Below, in pieces: positions 1-5,567 of a DNA stretch of 5,655 nucleotides; position 1 is the stretch's first letter; each line of letters starts with the position of its first letter. The stretch comes from Phycisphaerales bacterium (GTDB lineage Bacteria > Planctomycetota > Phycisphaerae > Phycisphaerales > SM1A02): the NCBI GenBank assembly GCA_007127615.1, contig SKZB01000491.1:1-5655 (forward strand), given 5' to 3'. The translations under genes and the position numbers were made by a program. The notes beneath the pieces are model-generated. The model searched no databases. It was not told the DNA's origin and worked only from the letters and a program-made list of their open reading frames with translations.

Positions 1-722
1 AGGTGAATATCCGTCTGCCGGTAGAAGAATCCGATCGCGAGCAGACCGGGCAGAAGCAACGCAGCCGCGGCGGCCATCGCCTCGCGCGGGCGTTGATCGG
101 AAGTCCAGGAGGAGAGAGAAAAGATAATCAGAGCGACCCCGATCGATGAGACGAGCAGCGCGAGCTTCAGAAACCGCCCGCCGAGAAAGATGATCGCCGC
201 ACCGAAGAGCGTCAGCGCGAGGGCGGCATCCCACGCGCCGGGCCGGCGGCTCACCGCCAGCGGCCGGGCGGCGAGCCACCAGAGCGAACTCACCACCGCA
301 ATAGCGATGGTCCAGAAGAGCGCGGCTTCCACCACGGGCGGCGGGCGCAGGGTCCAGAGGACCGCCGCGGCGATGAGCACCCCTCCGACCGCGCGATCGA
401 GCTTTGAGTGATGCCGCCACCCCACCACCGCGCCGACCGGGATGGCCGCGAGCGCGAGCACGCTCAGCCACTGCCAGCGCTGGGGGGGCGGGAAGGTCAG
501 ACCGTTCTCGACGATCGCAAGCGTCCAGCAGAGCGCCCCGGCGAGCGCCAGGGGGGGCATGATCACCGCAACCGGCCCGCGCCAGCGCGCCGGATGACCA
601 CGCCGCCGGACGGCCGACGTCGGCGACGACGACGGCAGGGTGAACCAGACCGCAAGCCCGGCCACGAGACCGCACGTCGCGCCCGGGAGCAGCACGGTGC
701 TGAGTAATTCATTGAACGTCAT
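1..722 (-). CDS. Polytopic membrane protein of unknown function, N-terminal part (3' end off the window)
   Basis: Reading the minus strand from the ATG at 722-720 gives 240 residues without a stop up to the window edge. The start is MTFNELLSTVLLPGATCGLV. An in-frame TGA at 764-762, with no ATG, GTG or TTG codon after it before 722, makes this the only plausible conventional start; I see no clear Shine-Dalgarno sequence. The protein is strongly hydrophobic, with about eight candidate membrane segments near residues 8-28, 51-71, 84-101, 111-124 (short), 131-151, 164-181, 184-203 and 215-234. They are joined by short loops, several of them Arg/Pro-rich (for example 39-49, 102-110 and 153-161). 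The regular hydrophobic pattern and the absence of stops in this frame support real coding. I recognise no family, catalytic motif or transporter signature. It is transcribed divergently from the secreted protease. Two C7 runs lie in the coding strand. Coding is likely; function is unknown. Confidence 0.8.
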   Translation of the reverse strand, partial: MTFNELLSTVLLPGATCGLVAGLAVWFTLPSSSPTSAVRRRGHPARWRGPVAVIMPPLALAGALCWTLAIVENGLTFPPPQRWQWLSVLALAAIPVGAVVGWRHHSKLDRAVGGVLIAAAVLWTLRPPPVVEAALFWTIAIAVVSSLWWLAARPLAVSRRPGAWDAALALTLFGAAIIFLGGRFLKLALLVSSIGVALIIFSLSSWTSDQRPREAMAAAAALLLPGLLAIGFFYRQTDIH

Positions 723-776
723 CGGACGAGGGTATCGGCAGCAGATTGCGGGGCGAAGGCGTCAACCGCGCGCTTG

Positions 777-803
777 TTCACCGCATGACTTATCGGCGGT
801 GAA
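777..803. repeat. Inverted repeat, 8-bp perfect arms with 11-bp spacer
   Basis: The left arm TTCACCGC (777-784) and right arm GCGGTGAA (796-803) are exact reverse complements, separated by ATGACTTATCG. The repeat sits 55 bp upstream of the membrane-protein start and about 215 bp upstream of the protease start. The spacing of the arm centres (19 bp, about two helical turns) fits a site for a dimeric DNA-binding protein. It could equally form a hairpin in the 5' leader of the membrane-protein transcript. No run of T follows on either side, so an intrinsic terminator is unlikely. Confidence 0.45.
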
Positions 804-845
804 GTGGCGAACCATGCAACTATTGCGGGTTCTGCGGGCGCGATT

Positions 846-857
846 CCGCGCGCGCGG
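846..857. repeat. 12-bp perfect CG palindrome
   Basis: CCGCGCGCGCGG is self-complementary and contains ten alternating C and G bases (847-856). Such tracts can adopt left-handed Z-DNA under negative supercoiling, and this one lies in a divergent promoter region where supercoiling is generated. In GC-rich DNA a match of this length can also arise by chance. No function is claimed. Confidence 0.35.
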
Positions 858-997
858 GCGACATTCACTTCCTCTGCGGTCTCTGCCGTGTAGGTTGAAC
901 GTGGTGCGCCAGCCGCCTCACCGTGTTCCGGATATCGGACGAACGCTCCCGGCGGCGTCCGTGACGCACCGCTTGCTCTGATCTGAGATTTTACCCT

Positions 998-1017
998 GGG
1001 AGAGGAACGTTCTTCCC
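998..1017 (+). promoter_or_regulatory. Ribosome binding site of the subtilase, possibly within a small hairpin
   Basis: A purine-rich GGGAGAGGA (998-1006) lies 12 bp upstream of the ATG at 1019, a somewhat long spacing. GGGAG (998-1002) can pair with TTCCC (1013-1017, one G-T wobble), and the bases between include the palindrome GAACGTTC (1005-1012). The mRNA could therefore fold back over its own Shine-Dalgarno sequence. The site supports ATG 1019 over the next in-frame ATG at 1028. The hairpin is short, and its effect on translation is inference. Confidence 0.45.
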
Positions 1018-1018
1018 G

Positions 1019-3580
1019 ATGAAGAAAATGCGCCGCGCCACGATTGCCCCCGCCGTCCTTCTCGGATGTCTCTTCGCCCTTCTGCCCGTCGAAGCGAGCG
1101 GCCATGCCCAAGCCGGGTCGACGGCGATCGATCCGGCCCTTCAGGAGCAGTTGGGCGGGGCCGAACCGGAGCAGATCGTTTCGGTCCTGGCGTTCCTGCA
1201 CGATCAGGGCGACATCGAACGGCTCCATCGGCGGTTGCGGGTTGATCGCGCCGACCGCCGCACGCGAAACCGTGAGGTCGTGCGCACGCTGCGCGACACC
1301 GCGGATCTCTCCCAACGACGGCTGGTCGCGCACCTGCAGCAGTTGCAGCGCGTTGGTCGAATCGTTCGGTTTGAACCGATGTGGATCGCGAACTGTATTC
1401 GGATCGACGCCGCGCCGGAGGAGATCGAGGCCCTTGCGCTGCATCCCGATGTGAAGCACGTCTTTCACAACGCGGAGATTGAACCGGTGCGGAGCGTGGG
1501 CGACGAACCGAATGCCGCGCGACGGCGAAATGAAATGGCGGCGGCCGCCGATGTTCCGCCATTGAACCCGGGCGGCCTGGCCGGCGCGGTCCCGCCGGGA
1601 ATCGCGGCGGTCAACGCCCCGGACGTCTGGGCGATGGGGATTCAAGGCAGCGGCGTCGTGGTGGCGTCGCTCGATTCGGGCGTGGACGGCGCGCACCCGG
1701 CGCTCGGCATGCGCTGGCGCGGCCATGCCCCCGGCTTTACGAACCATCCGCAGTGGTCCTGGTTCGACCCGGTGACCAACACCACCCAGCCGACCGAGTT
1801 CGATCAGTCGAGTCACGGCACGCACACGATGGGAACGATCCTCGGCGGCGCGCCCGGCCAATCGGTCGGCGTCGCGCCGAAAGCGCAGTGGATTCATGCC
1901 GCGGTCATCGATCGTGTGGACATTCCGACGACCGCGGCCGACGCGATGCTCGCGCTGCAGTGGGTGGTTGATCCCGATGGCGATCCCGACACCGTGCTCG
2001 ATGTCCCGCAGATCTGCTCGAACGCATGGGGGTTGACGAGTTCGCACGGCTACCCGGAGTGTGATCAACTCTTCTGGTCGTTTCTCGATAACGCGCAGGC
2101 GGCGGGGGTGCTGATGCTCTTCGCCGCCGGCAACGAAGGGGTCGTCGGACTGAGGCGTCCCGCCGACCGGGCGACCGATGCGTACCGTTCCTTTGCGGTC
2201 GGCGCGATCGATCCGCACCAGGCGGACTGGCCGGTGCCGCTCTTCTCTTCCCGCGGCCCGACGTTCTGCACCGCCGGCGGCAGCGAGGCGACCAAGCCGG
2301 ATCTCGCGGCCCCGGGGGTTTCGATTCTCTCATCGATCAAGAACGGTGCGTACGCCACCCGTCAGGGAACCTCGATGGCGGTGCCGCACGTGGCCGGCGT
2401 CGCGGCGCTCATGCTGGAAGCATGTCCCGAACTGACCCCGGAGACCGTGATCGACATTCTCATCGAAACCGCGGTCGATCTCGGCACGCCGGGCAAGAAC
2501 AACCAAACCGGCCACGGCATGGTCGATGCGCACGCCGCCGTGCTGCAGGCGATCAACGGTTGCGGCATCCGGATCACGCTGCCGGACGGCGCGCCGGTCG
2601 CCGTCGCGCCCGGCGAATCCGTGACCTTCGAAGTCCACATCAATGAGACCAACGAAACGCTCGTCCCGGAGAGCGCGGTGCTCATGGTGCGCACCAACCG
2701 CGGCCCGTTCGTTGAACACCCGTTGGCGGAGATTGATCAAGGCGTTTTCCAGGCGGAACTCTTCGGCCGCGGGTGCGGCGACACGCTCGAATTCTTCGTT
2801 CGGGCGGAAGGAAGCGAAGGCAGCGTGCGCACCGTCCCCGCTTCCGCGCCGGAGGAACTCCTCCTGGCGGAAGTCGGCGTGGTCGTCGACGGCGAAGTCT
2901 TTGGGGAGGGCTTTCAGAACGGTCTGCCCGCGAACTGGAGCGCGAGCGGACTCTGGGCGATCGGCCAGAGCTGCCCGGTTCCCGGTGAATGCCCGGCCGG
3001 TGACGGGGACGAGCCAGACTCCACGCCCTGGGCGTACTACGGCCAGCCCTCCACGTGCACCTATGACACCGGCACCCAGACGACCGGCGATCTGATCAGC
3101 GCCCCCATCACCCTGCCGCAGGTCGCGGGGGAAACCGCCATCACGCTGGAGTTCTGCTACGCGCTCGAAACCGAAGGGTCGCCGATGTTCGACCGTGCGC
3201 TCTTCTCGGTGGCTGGCGGCCAGGAGACGCAGTTGCCGGACGCTTTCCTCTGGACCACGTACACCGAAGATCTCACCGCCTACGCCGGGCAGACCATTCA
3301 GCTCCGCTGGCGGTTCGACTCCATCGACGGCGTGCTCAACAACTTCCGGGGGTGGCACGTGAAGAACGTGCGCATCACCGGCGGCATCATCGCGTGTGAA
3401 GAACCAACGTGCCCGGCCGACCTCAACCTCGACGGCGCGGTCAACGTGCTCGACCTGCTCGAGTTGCTCGGTGCGTGGGGGGCGTGCGCAGATGAGTGCC
3501 CGGCCGACCTCACCCGTGACGGCGTGGTCAACGTGCTCGACCTGCTGGAGTTGCTCGGTGCGTGGGGGCCGTGCGAGTAA
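1019..3580 (+). CDS. Exported subtilisin-like serine protease (S8, bacillopeptidase F-like) with C-terminal beta-sandwich and dockerin-like repeats
   Basis: A complete 853-residue secreted endopeptidase precursor. Residues 1-32 form a signal peptide: basic MKKMRR, a hydrophobic core at 7-24, and an AQA site before G33. Residues about 35-160 resemble a subtilase propeptide, an inhibitory chaperone expected to be removed on maturation. The catalytic domain spans about 190-515: Asp219 in SLDSGVDGAHPAL, His266 in SSHGTHTMG, oxyanion Asn372 in FAAGNEG and Ser452 in GTSMAVPHVAG, so it should be active. The HGTHTMGT, GVAPKAQWI and SNAWG stretches fit the bacillopeptidase F-like branch. Residues about 520-610 look like a small beta-rich linker domain. 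About 630-790 is a Cys-containing beta-sandwich ending GWHVKNVRITG, like the jelly-roll/MAM-type modules after M6 and S8 proteases. Residues 798-852 are two EF-hand/dockerin-like units with Ca-ligand positions D801/N803/D805/N809/D812 and D830/T832/D834/N838/D841. Substrate is unknown; the protein probably acts outside the cytoplasm. It stands alone, with divergent and convergent neighbours. Confidence 0.95.
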   Translation: MKKMRRATIAPAVLLGCLFALLPVEASGHAQAGSTAIDPALQEQLGGAEPEQIVSVLAFLHDQGDIERLHRRLRVDRADRRTRNREVVRTLRDTADLSQRRLVAHLQQLQRVGRIVRFEPMWIANCIRIDAAPEEIEALALHPDVKHVFHNAEIEPVRSVGDEPNAARRRNEMAAAADVPPLNPGGLAGAVPPGIAAVNAPDVWAMGIQGSGVVVASLDSGVDGAHPALGMRWRGHAPGFTNHPQWSWFDPVTNTTQPTEFDQSSHGTHTMGTILGGAPGQSVGVAPKAQWIHAAVIDRVDIPTTAADAMLALQWVVDPDGDPDTVLDVPQICSNAWGLTSSHGYPECDQLFWSFLDNAQAAGVLMLFAAGNEGVVGLRRPADRATDAYRSFAVGAIDPHQADWPVPLFSSRGPTFCTAGGSEATKPDLAAPGVSILSSIKNGAYATRQGTSMAVPHVAGVAALMLEACPELTPETVIDILIETAVDLGTPGKNNQTGHGMVDAHAAVLQAINGCGIRITLPDGAPVAVAPGESVTFEVHINETNETLVPESAVLMVRTNRGPFVEHPLAEIDQGVFQAELFGRGCGDTLEFFVRAEGSEGSVRTVPASAPEELLLAEVGVVVDGEVFGEGFQNGLPANWSASGLWAIGQSCPVPGECPAGDGDEPDSTPWAYYGQPSTCTYDTGTQTTGDLISAPITLPQVAGETAITLEFCYALETEGSPMFDRALFSVAGGQETQLPDAFLWTTYTEDLTAYAGQTIQLRWRFDSIDGVLNNFRGWHVKNVRITGGIIACEEPTCPADLNLDGAVNVLDLLELLGAWGACADECPADLTRDGVVNVLDLLELLGAWGPCE
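3410..3574 (+). repeat. Tandem duplication encoding two dockerin-like units
   Basis: Two 78-bp units (3410-3487 and 3497-3574, period 87 bp) at the 3' end of the protease gene differ at 6 positions by my count, about 92% identity. Each encodes 26 residues that begin CPADL and end in Cys after GAWG (C798-C823 and C827-C852). The high identity includes most third codon positions, which points to a recent duplication or gene conversion and not only to selection on the protein. Confidence 0.85.
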
Positions 3581-3590
3581 GCACACGCCC

Positions 3591-3606
3591 CGGTGAGGAT
3601 TCACCG
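3591..3606. terminator. Hairpin just after the subtilase stop, possible terminator
   Basis: CGGTGA (3591-3596) and TCACCG (3601-3606) form a 6-bp perfect stem with a GGAT loop, starting 10 bp after the TAA of the protease gene. CCC (3588-3590) could extend the stem to GGG (3610-3612) across a short bulge. There is no T-run, so it is not a textbook intrinsic terminator. The position between convergent genes makes a role in ending transcription plausible. Confidence 0.35.
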
Positions 3607-3622
3607 CGCGGGGAGGATCGGC

Positions 3623-3638
3623 CCCGCTCCGTGGCGGG
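3623..3638. terminator. GC-rich hairpin beside the deaminase stop codon, possible terminator
   Basis: CCCGC (3623-3627) and GCGGG (3634-3638) form a 5-bp all-GC stem with a 6-base loop, directly downstream of the minus-strand deaminase stop (TAG at 3643-3641). No T-run follows. With the hairpin at 3591-3606 it fills the 60-bp convergent gap. Short GC stems are common by chance in this base composition, so confidence is low. Confidence 0.25.
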
Positions 3639-3640
3639 CG

Positions 3641-4090
3641 CTATTCCCCGATGTCTTCCGCCCAGAGGTCCGGTTTCTCGCGCTGCAAGCGCTTCATCAA
3701 TTCAACGCAGCGGGGGTCATTGAGGACGATAACCTCCGCACCGTTCTCCTTCATCCACGATTCCGCCCCCGTGAAGGTCTGATTCTCGCCGACGATCACG
3801 CGCGGAATTTTGAACAGAATCGCGGTCCCCGAACACATCGGACAGGGGCTGAGCGTCGAAACCAGGGTGAGCGTCTTCCAATCCCGGCGGCGGCCGGCCC
3901 GGCGAATACAGACCACTTCCGCGTGCGCCGTCGGGTCGCCGGATTGAACGCGTTCGTTGTGGCCGCGCGCGACGATCTGCCCCGAATCGTCAACAAGGAC
4001 GGAGCCGATCGGGATGCCGCCTTCGCGCCAGGATTTCCCGGCCTGTTCGATCGCGGCATCGAGCCATTCGGTCAGGCGCCTATCATCCAT
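3641..4090 (-). CDS. Zinc-dependent cytosine deaminase of the fungal (Fcy1) type, CDA/APOBEC fold
   Basis: A complete 149-residue cytoplasmic enzyme that probably hydrolyses cytosine to uracil and ammonia in pyrimidine salvage. The zinc site is complete: His56 and catalytic Glu58 in TAHAEVV, and Cys83 and Cys86 in SPCPMCSG. Asn45 in RGHN matches the substrate-binding Asn of this fold. The match to yeast Fcy1, recalled from memory, goes beyond the zinc motifs: EGGIPIG, TLSPCPMC, IPRVIVGEN with Phe106, and a C-terminus WAEDIGE (W143, D146, I147) like yeast WFEDIGE, whose residues form the lid over cytosine. Yeast Fcy1 is 158 residues, so the length fits. The start ATG 4090-4088 has a weak AAGGA at 4108-4104, 13 bp away. 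It is head-to-head with the phosphatase gene. Alternatives are another small-base or nucleoside deaminase; tRNA adenosine deaminase (TadA) is less likely given the C-terminus. Confidence 0.9.
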   Translation of the reverse strand: MDDRRLTEWLDAAIEQAGKSWREGGIPIGSVLVDDSGQIVARGHNERVQSGDPTAHAEVVCIRRAGRRRDWKTLTLVSTLSPCPMCSGTAILFKIPRVIVGENQTFTGAESWMKENGAEVIVLNDPRCVELMKRLQREKPDLWAEDIGE

Positions 4091-4122
4091 CGGTTTACTT
4101 CTTTCCTTGGGAGAGCAGATTC
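4091..4122. promoter_or_regulatory. 32-bp divergent gap holding both ribosome binding sites
   Basis: This gap separates the start codons of the deaminase (minus) and phosphatase (plus). It carries GGGAGAG at 4109-4115, 7 bp before the phosphatase ATG, and on the other strand AAGGA at 4108-4104, 13 bp before the deaminase ATG. The two sites abut. The gap is too short for two ordinary, separate promoters, so at least one transcript must start inside the opposite gene's coding region and carry a 5' leader antisense to it, or a gene must be read from farther away. Confidence 0.55.
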
Positions 4123-5550
4123 ATGCCGTCGCCCGTTTCATCAGCTTCAGGTCAATCTCAGACCGTATCAGACGTATCGGCCGAAAAGCAGGCCGGACTT
4201 GCCGATCCGCAGGAAGTGCACCACGGGATGCGTTCGCTGGACATTTCCGGCAATACGCGCATCCCCATCCTGATGGAGTCCGTCGGCGCGCTCAGCCGCG
4301 CCGAAGATCCCCAGGAAGTGCTGCGCATCTTTACCCGCGCGATGGTCAAACTCAATGGTCCGCGCGGATACGTTTCGCTGTCCACCCGCGGCCTCAAGCC
4401 GGGCGAATACCGAATCACCCGCATGCTCTCCAACGAGGGCGACGCCACGATTGACTCCGTGGACCCGTGGTCGACCCGAGAAGACATTCCGGTACACACC
4501 GGCGGGTTCTTCGGCGAGATCATCCGGCAGGCGTACCCGGAAGTCATTCACGATCTCGATATCAGGAATGATCCCGTTTTCGGGAACCAACTGGCCGAGT
4601 ACCGCAGCATGATGGCGGTGCCGATCTTTGACAACGGCGAGCCACTGAACTGGGCGATCTTTCTGCTTCACGATCCCGCGCCGTTCACCGTTCAGGGGCT
4701 GGAAGAAACCATTCTGCGCGCCAATCTGGTCGGCGGCACGGTGCGCAAAGTGCTGGCGATGCGCGAGCTTCGCGAAGCCAACCGACGTATCGAGCGGGAG
4801 GTCGAGCAGATCTCGCGCATTCAGCGAACGCTGCTGCCGGAGAAGATGCCCGACATCCGCGGCATGACGATCGCGGCCAGCTACGAAACGTTCAGCCAGG
4901 CGGGCGGGGACTACTACGATTTTCTGCCCCTGCGCCGGCGCGAGGACGGCACGCCCGACCCGGACGCGCCGTGGGGCATTCTCATTGCCGACGCCTCGGG
5001 TCACGGCCCGGCGGCGGCGGTGGTCATGGCGATGCTGCACGCGATCCTGCACGCCTACCCCGCGATGCCGAAGGGCCCGGCGGAAGTGCTCGAACACACC
5101 AACCGGCATCTTTGCGCCAAACGGATCGAGAGCTCGTTCGTCACCGCCTTCTTTGCGATCTACGACCCGCAGACCCGCGAGCTGCGCTATGCGAGCGCGG
5201 GTCACAATCCGCCCCTGGTCAAATGCCCCGGTTCCGGCGGCGCGGTGAAGCGGCTTGACGAGGTCGGCAGCGTTCCCCTGGGCGTTCTGGAAGAGACCAC
5301 TTACGAGGAAGCCATCCTCACGCTCGGAAAGGGACAATCACTGGTCCTGTACACCGACGGTATCGTTGAAGCGAGTTGTCCCGGTGGTGAGATGTTCGGC
5401 GTGGCGGGCCTGGAAGCGGCCCTGACCGAATGCACCGGCGAACCCAAGTGTGTGATCGGCTCGATCGCCGAGGCGCTGCGCTGTCATGAAGCGGACGTCA
5501 AGCCGTCCGACGATCAGACACTGGTCATCCTGCGTCTCCTCGATGATTGA
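4123..5550 (+). CDS. GAF-domain PPM (SpoIIE/RsbU-type) serine/threonine phosphatase
   Basis: A complete 475-residue cytoplasmic signalling protein with no signal peptide or membrane segment. Residues 1-40 are Ser/Gln/Ala-rich and probably disordered. About 45-210 form a GAF-like sensor domain, including MMAVPIFDNGEPLNWAIFLL (163-182). Residues about 211-235 form a charged helix, probably a coiled-coil linker, followed by the IQRTLLPEKMP motif typical just before SpoIIE-type phosphatase domains. The catalytic domain runs from about 248 to 475, with metal-ligand motifs intact: GGDYYDF (D263, D266), IADASGHGPAAA (D290, G293), SAGHNPP, LYTDGIVEA (D412) and PSDDQT (D463, D464). Family members dephosphorylate Ser/Thr on STAS-domain anti-anti-sigma proteins and so release sigma factors, or act in similar partner switches. 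The GAF ligand is unknown, and no STAS or anti-sigma kinase gene lies in this window. GGGAGAG at 4109-4115 supports the start. The true target is inferred from the family only. Confidence 0.93.
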   Translation: MPSPVSSASGQSQTVSDVSAEKQAGLADPQEVHHGMRSLDISGNTRIPILMESVGALSRAEDPQEVLRIFTRAMVKLNGPRGYVSLSTRGLKPGEYRITRMLSNEGDATIDSVDPWSTREDIPVHTGGFFGEIIRQAYPEVIHDLDIRNDPVFGNQLAEYRSMMAVPIFDNGEPLNWAIFLLHDPAPFTVQGLEETILRANLVGGTVRKVLAMRELREANRRIEREVEQISRIQRTLLPEKMPDIRGMTIAASYETFSQAGGDYYDFLPLRRREDGTPDPDAPWGILIADASGHGPAAAVVMAMLHAILHAYPAMPKGPAEVLEHTNRHLCAKRIESSFVTAFFAIYDPQTRELRYASAGHNPPLVKCPGSGGAVKRLDEVGSVPLGVLEETTYEEAILTLGKGQSLVLYTDGIVEASCPGGEMFGVAGLEAALTECTGEPKCVIGSIAEALRCHEADVKPSDDQTLVILRLLDD

Positions 5551-5567
5551 CCGATTGACCGATTGAC
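5545..5567 (+). repeat. Short tandem repeat GATTGACC (nearly three copies) over the phosphatase stop codon
   Basis: GATTGACC occurs at 5545-5552 and 5553-5560, and all but the last base at 5561-5567. The first copy contains the gene's TGA stop (5548-5550). Because the unit is 8 bp, the TGAs at 5548, 5556 and 5564 fall in three different frames, so every plus-strand frame is closed within 20 bp. Confidence 0.7.

Larger units (their letters stand above)
723..1018. promoter_or_regulatory. Divergent intergenic region between the membrane protein and the subtilase
   Basis: This stretch of 296 bp separates two genes transcribed away from each other, so it should hold both promoters. I could not identify a convincing -35/-10 pair for either gene. 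It contains an 8-bp-arm inverted repeat (777-803), a 12-bp CG palindrome (846-857) and a small imperfect palindrome centred on GATATC (927-939). The only substantial plus-strand reading frame here (640-981) crosses the membrane gene in antisense and is Arg-rich, with no recognisable features, so I do not call it. The assignment as a control region rests on gene orientation only. Confidence 0.5.

Noticed and set aside
190..981. Three overlapping plus-strand frames (190-411, 408-707, 640-981)
   Set aside because: They lie mostly antisense to the membrane-protein gene and encode Arg/Pro/Ser-rich sequence with no features. The minus-strand frame has a far more protein-like hydrophobic pattern.
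1019..1075. Possible lipoprotein signal (LLGC ending at Cys17) in the protease
   Set aside because: The hydrophobic core continues past the Cys (LFALLPV) and a good signal peptidase I site (AQA before G33) follows, so an ordinary secretory signal is more likely.
719..2218. Long minus-strand open frame of 499 codons opposite the protease gene
   Set aside because: It is the antisense shadow of a clearly real gene in GC-rich DNA. The product is Arg/His-rich with no recognisable domain or hydrophobic pattern.
2330..3604. Minus-strand open frame of 424 codons opposite the 3' half of the protease gene
   Set aside because: It is an antisense shadow. The plus strand encodes the S8 domain, beta-sandwich and dockerin-like repeats, and the repeated residues seen here mirror those repeats.
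3593..4273. Plus-strand open frame of 226 codons across the deaminase and into the phosphatase start
   Set aside because: The opposite strand encodes a deaminase with a complete zinc site, and this frame also overlaps the well-supported start of the phosphatase gene.
4168..5337. Minus-strand open frame of 389 codons opposite the phosphatase gene
   Set aside because: It is an antisense shadow of an intact GAF-PPM phosphatase, has biased composition (Arg, Ala, Val, His) and shows no motif.
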